Positions 15,964 through 24,386 are shown, counted from the first letter of the stretch. The stretch is DNA of 32,187 nt from MWAR01 sp036567845 (GCA_036567845.1 DATCTT010000062.1:1-32187); one strand, 5' to 3'. Notes: generated by a model not told the origin, from the letters alone. Numbers and translations: made by a program.

Positions 15964-17166
15964 CTATATGCGGTCCGCCTTGATCCTGCGGAACTCCTCC
16001 GTGAGGAGGGGCAGGATCTCCATGACATCCCCAACGATCCCGTAATCTGCGACGCGAAAGATTGGCGCGTCGGGATCCTTGTTGATCGCGATGATCAGAT
16101 CTGACGAGGACATGCCGGCGAGGTGCTGGATCGCCCCAGAGATGCCGCAGGCGAAGTAGATCTTCGGACCGACGGTCTTGCCGGTCTGGCCGACCTGATG
16201 CATCACCGGCTCCCAGCCGGCATCCACGACCGCCCGGGAAGCGCCCACCGCGCCCCCCAGGACTTCCGCAAGTTCCCGGATGGCCCGGAAGTTCTCGGGT
16301 TTGCCCATGCCTCGACCGCCCGAGACGATGATCTCCGCCTCCTCGATGTTGACGCCGCCGGCGCAGCTCCTGACGGCGTCAACGAGCCGGACGCGGACGT
16401 CCTCGGGAGCGGCTCGGAATGGCACCCGCACGATCTCCCCGGACCGGTCGGCATCCGGGGCCGGAGCCTTGAACACCCGGGGCCGGACGGTGCCCATCTG
16501 GGGCCGATGATCAGGGCAGACGATGTCGGCCATGATGTTGCCTCCAAATGCGGGGCGGGTCCAGACAACCAGCCTCGTGGCGGGATCGATGCCGAGGCCG
16601 GTGCAGTCGGCACAGAGGCCGGTTTCGAGCAGCGCGGCGATTCGCGGCGCCAGATCCCGTCCATTCGCCGTCGCGCCGATCAGGACCGCCGACGGCCGGC
16701 GGTCGCGACTCAACCCGACGAAGACCCGCGCATAGGCGTCGGTATTGTAGACCTTCAGCTCTGGGGCGTCGGTCAGGTAGACCCGGTCCGCGCCGCAAGC
16801 GAAGACATCCTTCGCCATCGGTTCGACGCCGTATCCGATCAGAACCGCCTCAAGCGGCTCCCCCAGGGTGTCGGCGAGCTTGCGACCCTCCCCGAGGAGC
16901 TCGCGAGCAACCCCCTTGACGTGCCCATCCTCATGCTCGATGAACACCCAGACGCCCCGGAAATCCGCCTTGTCGGCGACGGGCGCCCGCTCGGCCGCCT
17001 CGCGTGAGATCGCCTCGGCCGGGCAGACCGCGACGCAGGCTCCGCACATGGTGCACTTGTCCGTGATGACGGCTTTCCCGTCGCGCATCTCGATGGCCTG
17101 GAACGGGCATGCTGAAACGCAGGCCCCACACCCGATACACGTATCCTTGTTCACGATAACAGCCAT
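15964..17166 (-). CDS. etfA: Electron transfer flavoprotein alpha subunit with N-terminal 2[4Fe-4S] ferredoxin domain
   Basis: A 400-residue fusion. Residues 1-60 form a bacterial ferredoxin with two four-cysteine clusters (Cys 10, 13, 16, 20 and 38, 41, 44, 48). The rest is EtfA, ending in the FAD-binding domain with G-Q-T-G-K-T-V-G-P-K and C-G-I-S-G-A-I-Q-H near residues 325-345, and the closing Y-G-I-V-G-D. Ferredoxin-fused EtfA is known from anaerobes, where the extra clusters are expected to pass electrons to or from the flavins. GGAGGA sits 7 nt upstream of the ATG, and etfB lies immediately upstream (16 nt). The protein forms a heterodimer with EtfB and serves the adjacent acyl-CoA dehydrogenase. 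Confidence 0.96.
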   Translation of the reverse strand: MAVIVNKDTCIGCGACVSACPFQAIEMRDGKAVITDKCTMCGACVAVCPAEAISREAAERAPVADKADFRGVWVFIEHEDGHVKGVARELLGEGRKLADTLGEPLEAVLIGYGVEPMAKDVFACGADRVYLTDAPELKVYNTDAYARVFVGLSRDRRPSAVLIGATANGRDLAPRIAALLETGLCADCTGLGIDPATRLVVWTRPAFGGNIMADIVCPDHRPQMGTVRPRVFKAPAPDADRSGEIVRVPFRAAPEDVRVRLVDAVRSCAGGVNIEEAEIIVSGGRGMGKPENFRAIRELAEVLGGAVGASRAVVDAGWEPVMHQVGQTGKTVGPKIYFACGISGAIQHLAGMSSSDLIIAINKDPDAPIFRVADYGIVGDVMEILPLLTEEFRRIKADRI

Positions 17167-17182
17167 GGTCTGTTCCTCCGTG

Positions 17183-17968
17183 TCAGACGATCCCGGCTTC
17201 GCCGAGCTTCTGCATCAGCAGAGCGACAGACTCGGCGGCCGAGCCGGTGCGTATGATCTCCCCCTTCGCCCGGGCCGGCGGAACGAACACACGCCGCACC
17301 TGGGTCGGGGAGCCGTTCAGGCCGATCTTTTTCGGGTCTGCCCCGATATCGGCTGCCGTCCAGACGGGAATCTGGGCGCGGTTCGCCTTCATGGTGCCCT
17401 TGACGGTGGGATACCGCGGCTGGGCGAGAGCCTTCGCGGCGGTGACCAGCACCGGCATCGCCGCCTCGTGGGTCTCGAAGCCGGTCTCGCTTTCCCGCTC
17501 GATCTTCAGCTTTCCGCCATCGAGTTCTATCTTCACGGCATAGGTGATCTGCGGCATGCCGAGCCGGACGGAAATACCGGGGCCGACCTGGGCGGTGTCG
17601 CCATCGATCGCCTGCTTGCCGCACAGGATCACATCGACGGGGCCCATCTTGCCGATCGCGGCCGCGAGAGCGTGGCTCGTCGCGAGGGTGTCGGCCCCCG
17701 CGAAGGCGCGGTCACTGATCAGAACCGCCTCGTCGGCACCAACGGCCAGGCACTCCTTCAGCGCCTCCTTCGCCATGGGCGGTCCCATGGTGATCACGCG
17801 CACCCGGCCTCCATACTTTTCCTTCAGCTGCACCGCAGCCTCGAGGGCGATCCGGTCGAACGGGTTCACGATGCTCGGAACGCCGTCCCGGATCAGTGTA
17901 TTCTTCACGGGGTCGATCTTGACCTCGGTCGTGTCGGGCACCTGCTTGATACAGACGATGATTTCCAT
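17183..17968 (-). CDS. etfB: Electron transfer flavoprotein beta subunit, bifurcating-type sequence
   Basis: A 261-residue EtfB. It begins M-E-I-I-V-C-I-K-Q-V-P-D-T-T-E-V and contains V-I-T-M-G-P-P, F-A-G-A-D-T-L-A-T-S and Q-A-I-D-G-D-T-A-Q-V-G-P. These are the segments I recall from electron-bifurcating EtfB of butyrate-forming anaerobes, where they line the NADH-contacting flavin site. The start at 17968 is preceded by GAGG at 6 nt; the frame opens slightly earlier (17995), but that would reach back to the upstream stop. It is the second gene of the operon, 28 nt after the dehydrogenase. Bifurcation itself is inferred from similarity, not shown. Confidence 0.96.
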   Translation of the reverse strand: MEIIVCIKQVPDTTEVKIDPVKNTLIRDGVPSIVNPFDRIALEAAVQLKEKYGGRVRVITMGPPMAKEALKECLAVGADEAVLISDRAFAGADTLATSHALAAAIGKMGPVDVILCGKQAIDGDTAQVGPGISVRLGMPQITYAVKIELDGGKLKIERESETGFETHEAAMPVLVTAAKALAQPRYPTVKGTMKANRAQIPVWTAADIGADPKKIGLNGSPTQVRRVFVPPARAKGEIIRTGSAAESVALLMQKLGEAGIV

Positions 17969-17996
17969 GGGCGTCCTCTTTTGCGTTGCAATCAAT

Positions 17997-19133
17997 TCAT
18001 TTCAGGAGCGCGCCGCCGATGACCATGCGCTGGACCTGGTTCGTGCCTTCATAGATCTGAGTGATTTTTGCATCGCGCATGAACCGCTCGACGGGATACT
18101 CACGGCTGTACCCGTAGCCGCCGAAGATTTGGACGGCATCGGTGGTGACTTCCATCGCCGTGTCGGAAGCGTACATCTTGGCCATCGCCGCCTCCTTCGA
18201 GTAAGGCTTGCCCGCATCCTTCAGGGCCGCTGCCCTCCATGTGAGAAGCCGCGCCGCATCGATCTTCGCTGCCATGTCAGCCAGCATGAACGAGATGGCC
18301 TGGTTGGCGGCGATGGGCTTGCCGAACTGGACACGTTCCTTCGCATACCGGATCGCGGCGTCGAGGGCGGCCTGGGCGGTGCCCAGCGCCTGTGCCGCGA
18401 CACCGATCCGGCCACCGTCGAGGGTGGCCATGGCGATCCTGAACCCCTCGCCCTCCTTGCCCAGCAGGTTGGCCACCGGCACCTGGACGTCCTTGAACAC
18501 CAGCTCCATCGTCTGGGACGACCGGATGCCCATCTTTCGTTCCTTCTTGCCGAATGAGAAGCCGGGCATCCCCTTTTCCAGAATGAAGGCGGAAATCCCC
18601 CGCGTTCCCTTCGTCTTGTCGGTCATCGCGAAGACGATGTAGATCTCGGCTTCGCCGGCATTCGTGATGAACATCTTGGTGCCGTTGAGAATATAGTGAT
18701 CGCCATTCAACACGGCCGTGGATTTCTGGCTCGCGGCATCGGTTCCGGCACCGGCCTCGGTCAGGCCGAACGCGCCCATCTTCGAGCCCTCGCACAGCGG
18801 CGCCAGATACTTGATCTTCTGCTCTTCGGTTCCGAATGCGAAGATCGGCCAGGCGCACAACGAAACCGTCGCCGAGAGGGAGATCCCGATGCCGGAATCG
18901 GCCCGGCACAGCTCCTCGATCGCGAGAATGTAGGAAAGCGTGTCGGCACCGGCACCACCGTACTGTTCTGGGAAGCAGATGCCGCTCAGCCCGAGCGCGC
19001 ACATCGCGTCGTACAACGGCCGCGAGAACTCCTCGTGTTCGTCGCGGAGCTCGGCCCCCGGGGCGAGCTCCTTCTCGGCAAACTCCCGGGCCAGCTTCTG
19101 CATCATCTTCTGATCTTCGTTGAGTTCGAACAT
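17997..19133 (-). CDS. Acyl-CoA dehydrogenase (short-chain / butyryl-CoA type)
   Basis: A 378-residue FAD enzyme that oxidises acyl-CoA to trans-2-enoyl-CoA, or reduces crotonyl-CoA when coupled to a bifurcating ETF. Visible family features are the flavin and substrate segment A-F-G-L-T-E-A-G-A-G-T-D (about residues 121-132), F-I-T-N-A-G, the Q-I-F-G-G-Y-G-Y-S-R-E-Y loop and the catalytic base Glu 362 in Q-I-Y-E-G-T-N-Q. Position of that Glu and overall length fit the short-chain/butyryl-CoA dehydrogenases. AGGAGA lies 8 nt upstream of ATG 19133. It leads the operon with etfB, etfA and maoC, and no other enzymes of the butyrate pathway lie in the window. Confidence 0.95.
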   Translation of the reverse strand: MFELNEDQKMMQKLAREFAEKELAPGAELRDEHEEFSRPLYDAMCALGLSGICFPEQYGGAGADTLSYILAIEELCRADSGIGISLSATVSLCAWPIFAFGTEEQKIKYLAPLCEGSKMGAFGLTEAGAGTDAASQKSTAVLNGDHYILNGTKMFITNAGEAEIYIVFAMTDKTKGTRGISAFILEKGMPGFSFGKKERKMGIRSSQTMELVFKDVQVPVANLLGKEGEGFRIAMATLDGGRIGVAAQALGTAQAALDAAIRYAKERVQFGKPIAANQAISFMLADMAAKIDAARLLTWRAAALKDAGKPYSKEAAMAKMYASDTAMEVTTDAVQIFGGYGYSREYPVERFMRDAKITQIYEGTNQVQRMVIGGALLK

Positions 19134-19588
19134 CGTCGGCTTCTCCTGTGTTTTGCTTTGCACTTCATCCGTCGGTTCCGCATCCGATCGATGCGCCGTC
19201 GGAGGCCCGGACAACAAGGCCCGAATGGCTCTGCGCCCGGCTCGTTCGAAATTTCACAATACACCTGCGGACACGGTTTTGCAAGAAGTATTTTTTTGCA
19301 GCGCACAACTCTTGTCGCCATAATGCCCCTTTACCCTGAGCGCACCGCAATATTCCGCTGTCCGGCGGACATCACCGGGGTGGGTTGAAACCGCCCCCCA
19401 CACAAGACACGCCCGGAGGATGTGAATTCAGAGATGGTCGCCGGGCCTGTGTGAATCGGGGGTGGAACCAGCTCCGCGTCTGGTATATGCTGGATGCTGC
19501 TTGATTCACCCCGGTCATCTGCGTGATCCGGGCCATCTGCGGATATCATTCCCGTTCCAAAATCACCTTCCCCGTGCGCGAAAGGGCC
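19134..19588. other. Long divergent intergenic region between the dehydrogenase operon and mutY
   Basis: About 455 nt without a supported gene. It holds the predicted dehydrogenase promoter on the minus strand. A GC-rich imperfect hairpin lies near 19377-19397 (GGGGTGG paired with CCGCCCC) without a T-run, so it does not look like a terminator. The part closest to mutY is open from a GTG at 19523 in the mutY frame, but it reads as unlikely protein. I found no tRNA, repeat array or riboswitch in it. Confidence 0.5.
19256..19284 (-). promoter_or_regulatory. Candidate promoter for the acyl-CoA dehydrogenase/ETF operon
   Basis: On the minus strand TTGCAA and TATTGT are separated by 17 nt, each 4/6 to consensus. 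The start codon is about 120 nt downstream. The palindrome GAAATTTC overlaps the predicted transcription start (19248-19255) and could be a regulator site, but it is short. Confidence 0.4.
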
Positions 19589-20503
19589 ATGAAAGCAGAA
19601 TCCACACAGCAAACGATTTGCACGAATCTCCTGGCCTGGTATGATGCAGCGGGCCGGGATCTTCCCTGGCGCGACACGACGGATGCCTACGAGATTCTCG
19701 TGAGCGAGGTCATGCTCCAGCAGACCCAGGTGCCGCGAGTCCTGCTCCATTACCCAGCCTGGCTCGAGCGGTTCCCCTCCTGGGAATCCCTCGCTGCTGC
19801 CGGCACCGCCGAGGTCATCCGAGCCTGGGGGGGCCTCGGATACAACCGCAGGGCGCTCGCCCTGCAGGAGATCGCCCGACAGGTCGTCAACCGCGGGCTT
19901 CCCCGGAGCGAGGACGAGTGGCGGCAGCTGAAGGGAATCGGCCCCTACACCGCCGCCGCAATGACGGTGTTCGCGCTCGGGAAGCGCGCCGTCCCGATCG
20001 ACACGAACATTCGCCGCACCGGCGCCCGGCTGCTGCTCGGCATTCCGCATTCCGTGCCATCCGTGGATGCCCGGCTCAGGCCCGTTCTGAGCCGGCTTCT
20101 CGATACCACCGGGCGGTTTGCAGATCTCGTGCAGGCTCTGTTCGACCTCGCCAGCCGGATCTGCCTCAAAAATCCCCTCTGCGCCACCTGCCCGCTTGCC
20201 GAGCCATGCCCCGTCAGCACCGGCTTCCTCGGGGGGCACCACCCAGCGCCGGTGCGGGCATCGGCGGCGAGCCGCGAACGGAAGCATCGCAACAAGCCGC
20301 ATCCCGACCGCATTTTCCGGGGGCGCATTCTGTGTCTGGTGCGGGAGGCGCCTGCCGGTCTGGCCGTGGGCGGACTGGGGCCGCTCGTCGATCCGGCCTT
20401 CGACCCTGACCTCGACACCGACTGGCTCGAGGCGATGATCCGGCGGCTGGCCGACGACGGCCTGATTGTTCGACGGGGCGGGCGACTGCGGCTTCCCGGC
20501 TGA
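19589..20503 (+). CDS. mutY: A/G-specific adenine DNA glycosylase MutY
   Basis: A 304-residue base-excision repair enzyme that removes adenine mispaired with 8-oxoguanine. The V-S-E-V-M-L-Q-Q-T-Q-V motif carries the adenine-recognising Glu 40. A helix-hairpin-helix L-K-G-I-G-P-Y-T-A spans 114-122, and the catalytic Asp is Asp 138 in P-I-D-T-N-I-R-R. An Fe-S cluster site follows at about residues 190-205, but the first two Cys are five residues apart where the usual pattern has six. The protein ends with a short winged-helix-like stretch and lacks the usual C-terminal NUDIX-like 8-oxoguanine domain. The core resembles actinobacterial MutY. I chose ATG 19589 because the frame before it does not look like protein; the ribosome site is weak. 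Confidence 0.9.
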   Translation: MKAESTQQTICTNLLAWYDAAGRDLPWRDTTDAYEILVSEVMLQQTQVPRVLLHYPAWLERFPSWESLAAAGTAEVIRAWGGLGYNRRALALQEIARQVVNRGLPRSEDEWRQLKGIGPYTAAAMTVFALGKRAVPIDTNIRRTGARLLLGIPHSVPSVDARLRPVLSRLLDTTGRFADLVQALFDLASRICLKNPLCATCPLAEPCPVSTGFLGGHHPAPVRASAASRERKHRNKPHPDRIFRGRILCLVREAPAGLAVGGLGPLVDPAFDPDLDTDWLEAMIRRLADDGLIVRRGGRLRLPG

Positions 20504-20569
20504 GCGCGGCAGATTCCCCTTCGGTTGTTCATCCCCGCGGCCGATATCCCTAGAGGCCCGTGCGCCCTA

Positions 20570-20598
20570 TTGTGGAATGCCCGGGCGTTGGATATAAT
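20570..20598 (+). promoter_or_regulatory. Promoter of ygeW
   Basis: A perfect -10 box TATAAT lies 17 nt after TTGTGG (3/6 to the -35 consensus). Transcription should begin near 20605, about 60 nt before the start codon. Confidence 0.65.
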
Positions 20599-20615
20599 CA
20601 CCTCGTCCCTGCGGT

Positions 20616-20629
20616 CGAACCACGGTTCG
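20616..20629. repeat. Short palindrome just downstream of the ygeW transcription start
   Basis: CGAACC-AC-GGTTCG is a perfect 6+6 inverted repeat with a two-base centre, too tight for an RNA hairpin loop but suited to a dimeric repressor. It lies about 10-25 nt after the predicted transcription start, a typical operator position. No cognate regulator is encoded nearby. Confidence 0.35.
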
Positions 20630-20666
20630 GCGTGTGCGGAAATACATGAAAGAAGGAATGGAGACC

Positions 20667-21854
20667 ATGTCTGATTTGAATTCCCTGCTGAAAGAAATCA
20701 AGAGCTACAAGAGCAAGATGTTCGGGAAGGACTTTCTGCTGACCTGGGAAAAGTCTGTCGACGAACTGAAGCAGATCCTCGCGATCGCCGACCTGCTCAA
20801 ACTCATGCGCAGGGAAAATATTTCCGCCCGGTGCTTCGACTCCGGCCTCGCCGTTTCCCTGTTCCGGGACAACTCGACCCGCACCCGCTTCTCGTTCGCC
20901 TCGGCCTGTAACCTGCTTGGCCTCGCCGTTCAGGATCTCGACGAGGGCAAGTCGCAGATCGCCCACGGCGAGACGGTTCGGGAAACCGCGAACATGATCT
21001 CGTTCCTATCGGAAGTCGTTGGTATTCGTGACGATATGTATCTCGGCGCCGGCAACGCCTACATGCGTGAAGTCGGCGAGGCCCTCGACGACGGCTTCAA
21101 GCGCGACGTGCTGCCCCAGCGGCCGGCAGTCGTGAACCTGCAGTGCGATATCGACCACCCGACTCAGGCGATGGCCGACCTGGCTTGGCTGAAAGAGCAT
21201 TTCGGCGGTCTGGATAAGCTGAAGGGCAAGAAGATCGCGATGACCTGGGCCTATTCGCCCAGCTATGGAAAGCCCCTTTCCGTGCCGCAGGGCATCATCG
21301 GCCTGATGACCCGGTTTGGCATGGAGGTCTCCCTGGCGCACCCCGAGGGTTACGGGCTCATCCCAGACGTCATCAAGGTCGCCAAGAAGAACGCAAAGGA
21401 GAGCGGCGGCTCGTTCACCGAGTGCACCAGCATGAAGGAAGCTTTCAAGGGTGCCGACATCGTGTATCCGAAGAGCTGGGCGCCGTATGCCGTCATGGGC
21501 AAGCGCACCGAGCTGCTCCGCAAGAAGGACCACGACGGCCTCAAGGCCCTCGAGAAGCAGTGCCTCGCCAACAACGCGAAGTTCAAGGACTGGGAGTGCA
21601 CCGAGGCGATGATGAAGCTCACCAAGAAGGGCAAAGCACTGTACATGCACTGCCTGCCCGCCGACATCACCGACGTCTCGTGCCAGGCCGGCGAAGTCGC
21701 CGCCAGCGTGTTCGACCGGTACCGCATCGAAACCTACAAGGAAGCCGGCTACAAGCCCTACATCATCGCCGCGATGATCCTCACCAGCCGCTTCAAGGAT
21801 GTCCACGGCCTGCTCGCGAAGCTCATCAAGCAGGGCAAGGAGCGAATCGCCTGA
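20667..21854 (+). CDS. ygeW: Knotted carbamoyltransferase YgeW
   Basis: A 395-residue member of the aspartate/ornithine carbamoyltransferase superfamily. The carbamoyl-phosphate site is clear: D-N-S-T-R-T-R (69-74 region), H-P-T-Q (164-167) and H-C-L-P (328-331). Long stretches, such as G-K-S-Q-I-A-H-G-E-T-V-R-E-T-A-N-M and S-P-S-Y-G-K-P-L-S-V-P-Q-G, are what I recall from E. coli YgeW. The second substrate of YgeW is unknown to me. In enterobacteria the gene sits with diaminopropionate ammonia-lyase, carbamate kinase and purine catabolism genes; here it stands alone with its own promoter and terminator. ATG 20667 has AGAAGGA about 9 nt upstream and gives the family length; in-frame ATGs at 20646 and 20658 are less well placed. 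Confidence 0.96.
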   Translation: MSDLNSLLKEIKSYKSKMFGKDFLLTWEKSVDELKQILAIADLLKLMRRENISARCFDSGLAVSLFRDNSTRTRFSFASACNLLGLAVQDLDEGKSQIAHGETVRETANMISFLSEVVGIRDDMYLGAGNAYMREVGEALDDGFKRDVLPQRPAVVNLQCDIDHPTQAMADLAWLKEHFGGLDKLKGKKIAMTWAYSPSYGKPLSVPQGIIGLMTRFGMEVSLAHPEGYGLIPDVIKVAKKNAKESGGSFTECTSMKEAFKGADIVYPKSWAPYAVMGKRTELLRKKDHDGLKALEKQCLANNAKFKDWECTEAMMKLTKKGKALYMHCLPADITDVSCQAGEVAASVFDRYRIETYKEAGYKPYIIAAMILTSRFKDVHGLLAKLIKQGKERIA

Positions 21855-21880
21855 TCCCCTGACGAAATCCATCGGAACGG

Positions 21881-21911
21881 GCTGCCACCATCAGGTGGCA
21901 GCTCATTTTTT
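21881..21911 (+). terminator. Intrinsic terminator of ygeW
   Basis: A perfect 9-bp stem (GCTGCCACC / GGTGGCAGC) with loop ATCA is followed, after TCA, by six T. It lies 27 nt after the ygeW stop and before the convergent channel gene. Confidence 0.93.
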
Positions 21912-21932
21912 CTGCGCCTTTTCCCGACGTCC

Positions 21933-22760
21933 CTACAAGGCCGCGCCGCAGTATTTGCAGAACTTCGCGTCGGCGTCGTGGCCCTCGGCGGCACAGGCCA
22001 TGCAGCACTGGGAACTGACCTTCTCGTCGGCCTTCCGGGCCAGGCGGGTCATCTCCGAGGTGACGATGCCGGTCGGCACGGCGATGATGCCGTAGCCGAG
22101 AATCATGACCATGCCCGCGAACAGCTGTCCGAGAGGAGTTTTCGGAGTGATGTCGCCAAATCCGACGGTCGTCATCGTTACGATGGCCCAGTAGATGCTC
22201 ACGGGAATGTTCGTGAAGCCGTGTTCCGGCCCCTCGATCACATACATGACCGAACCGATGATCGTGACGAGCGCGGACACGGTGAGCAGGAACACGATGA
22301 TCTTTGGCTTGCTCGCGGCCAGGGCCCGCTGCAGCACGGCGGCTTCGCTCAGGTAATGGCCAAGTTTGAGAATGCGGAAAATGCGCAGCAGGCGCAGAAT
22401 ACGCAGGGAAATCAGCACGTGGGCGCCGGGAAGCAGCACCGCGAGATAGGTTGGCAGGACCGCCAGCAGGTCGATCAGGCCCAGCGCGCTGGTTGCATAT
22501 CTCCAGGGTTGCAGGACGCACAGCAGACGCATGATATATTCTATGGTGAATAGAATCGTGAAGAACCACTCACCGGCGCGCAGCAGCCAGCCATACCCGG
22601 CCTCGATCGAGGCGACGCTCTCGAGCATCACGAGTCCGAAACTTGCCAGGATGCTGCAGATCAGCAGCAGGTCGAAGGTGCGGCCGGCGGCCGTGTCCGA
22701 CTCGAAGATGATCTCGTGCCAGGTCCGGCGCCAGCCGGTCAGAACCGCTTCATGGCTCAT
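21933..22760 (-). CDS. Voltage-gated potassium channel with C-terminal zinc ribbon
   Basis: A 275-residue six-helix channel subunit, expected to work as a tetramer in the inner membrane. Helices S1-S3 span about residues 28-110. S4 has Arg 120, 123, 126, 129 and Lys 132 at every third position, the voltage-sensor pattern. The pore loop contains the K+ selectivity filter T-V-G-F-G-D (198-203). After S6 the short cytoplasmic tail ends in a zinc-ribbon-like module with Cys 253, 256, 268 and 271 (and an extra Cys 252). Such a tail replaces the usual RCK or cyclic-nucleotide domain and is unusual. It starts 21 nt after the stop of the membrane glycosyltransferase-like gene, in the same operon. Confidence 0.94.
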   Translation of the reverse strand: MSHEAVLTGWRRTWHEIIFESDTAAGRTFDLLLICSILASFGLVMLESVASIEAGYGWLLRAGEWFFTILFTIEYIMRLLCVLQPWRYATSALGLIDLLAVLPTYLAVLLPGAHVLISLRILRLLRIFRILKLGHYLSEAAVLQRALAASKPKIIVFLLTVSALVTIIGSVMYVIEGPEHGFTNIPVSIYWAIVTMTTVGFGDITPKTPLGQLFAGMVMILGYGIIAVPTGIVTSEMTRLARKADEKVSSQCCMACAAEGHDADAKFCKYCGAAL

Positions 22761-22781
22761 GGTAGCCTCTCCCTCGAGTTT

Positions 22782-24386
22782 TCATACCGTTTGCAGCCCT
22801 CCGGCCGAAGCCGTGGCGGAAACTTCGTGCCAGAGCCGCCTGCAGCTCCCGATCAGGCCAAGCAGGGCAGCCCCCAGCAGAAAGAGGATCAGGCCCGGGT
22901 GTGCAACGGCCCGCGGAAGCACGAAGTAATCCTTCACCGGAAACCTCCAGTAAACCAGAATAGGGGAATACCTCCAGCTCCATCTCATGAGATCGAGATT
23001 GCTTCTTCCGTCCGCCTGTGTGGTTCCAGCGAGCTCCGTCCGGAAATGCATATCTAGCCATTTATAATAATCATTGTAGCTGACAAGGATTCCGCTGAGC
23101 GCGACAACCAGAGAAATGGCCAAAACAGCGAGAAATGCCAGACGGGAAAGACGGCCGGTCGGGATCCGCTCGAACAGCATCACGGCCGGGATCAGAGAGA
23201 TCGGCAGGGCAGGGATCAGGAAGCGTGGCCCCCAGCACCATCCACCTTCCCATACATGCCACTCGGCGTAGAGGAGGACATGCAAGGCGAACGTCCCCCC
23301 CAGGAACATGGCTTCATGTGGAAACCGCCGGTAAAAAGCCGGAAAACCGACCAAAGCGAGCAATAGGAGGGGGCAATAGATCACCGCGCCACGCCCCGGG
23401 CTGAACAGGAGACCCAGCAGGCCCTCCCAGAACGGCGTATTCCACTGGACAACCTCATCTCCATATCCGGTGGACCAGATGGTCCCGAATCGGAGGAAGT
23501 TGTAGGCACAGACTACCCCGGCTCCAGCAGCGACACCGGCAGAGACGAGAAGTCCCCCCCAGGCCATGGCGCGCACGGAATGCCGCGAGAGCTGGACGCC
23601 GACCAGGAGAAGGCAGGGAACCAGTATAACGACATTCACGACTTTTGCCACCAGAAGACCGCCGAGGAAACACCCGCACACAATCCACCCGAGCTGCTTT
23701 TCAACCCGCTTCGACGAATATATACAGAAATACAAAAACCAGGCGAGGCAGCATCCGGAAAGGGGTTCGGAAAAAAACTCTTTCGAATAGTGCCACAGAG
23801 GCGATGCCACACCAGCCGCAGCAGCAAGACCGAGCGATGCCCTTACCGAAAACCCCAGTTCTGTGGTGATTAGGAACAGCGCGGCAAGGATCCCGGCAAC
23901 GAGGAACGGCATCGTCCAGGTGACGGCAAACGCCAGGAACGCCTCGGCAAAATCGCTCCCTTCGGACTCATACCAGATCCTGACGATCGGCGCGTTGGGT
24001 CCTTTCCCTCTGGCGAACTCGGAAAACTTCCGCAGGTGGTCATTTGAAAACACCTCTTTTTCCCGATCGCTGGTGAATGGAAGAAGGGCATTTCCGAGAA
24101 TGAACGCGGGAACCGCCGCCAGGGAGAGTCCCACGCCATACTTTGCGTAAAACAGCCGCCTCCCCGTCTCCGGATCGATCCGTTCAGCACCGCCGAAGCC
24201 TCGCCAGGAGGCAATCTCAGGAATATCTGTCCTACCGTTTACAACCAGACTCCGGGTGACGTGAAACATGATGGTCCCATCGGGAGTATAAATGTGACCA
24301 CCCAGCCCGAGAAAATAGAAACAAAAGAAGGCGCAGAAAAGCCAGAAGGCTGTTCGCTTGTGGCTCGCCCCAGTACTCATGTTCAT
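22782..24386 (-). CDS. Multi-pass membrane protein, glycosyltransferase 39-like
   Basis: A 534-residue integral membrane protein with roughly ten to twelve hydrophobic segments. The first periplasmic loop starts Y-T-P-D-G-T-I-M-F, and later segments include Y-A-K-Y-G-V-G-L-S-L and L-F-S-P-G-R-G-A-V-I-Y, patterns I associate with GT-C fold (PMT/ArnT-like) transferases that use polyprenyl-linked sugars. The Asp in P-D-G is at the position expected of the catalytic Asp in the first extracellular loop. Substrate is unknown. The ATG overlaps the previous stop by 4 nt (ATGA); ATG 24380 is an alternative. Its codons include runs of Ile, Tyr and Asn with AT-rich usage (for example near 23050-23075). 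Confidence 0.8.
   Translation of the reverse strand: MNMSTGASHKRTAFWLFCAFFCFYFLGLGGHIYTPDGTIMFHVTRSLVVNGRTDIPEIASWRGFGGAERIDPETGRRLFYAKYGVGLSLAAVPAFILGNALLPFTSDREKEVFSNDHLRKFSEFARGKGPNAPIVRIWYESEGSDFAEAFLAFAVTWTMPFLVAGILAALFLITTELGFSVRASLGLAAAAGVASPLWHYSKEFFSEPLSGCCLAWFLYFCIYSSKRVEKQLGWIVCGCFLGGLLVAKVVNVVILVPCLLLVGVQLSRHSVRAMAWGGLLVSAGVAAGAGVVCAYNFLRFGTIWSTGYGDEVVQWNTPFWEGLLGLLFSPGRGAVIYCPLLLLALVGFPAFYRRFPHEAMFLGGTFALHVLLYAEWHVWEGGWCWGPRFLIPALPISLIPAVMLFERIPTGRLSRLAFLAVLAISLVVALSGILVSYNDYYKWLDMHFRTELAGTTQADGRSNLDLMRWSWRYSPILVYWRFPVKDYFVLPRAVAHPGLILFLLGAALLGLIGSCRRLWHEVSATASAGGLQTV

Noticed and set aside
19377..19397. GC-rich hairpin in the gap before mutY
   Set aside because: It has no T-run and no upstream gene to terminate; a chance structure is more likely in this composition.
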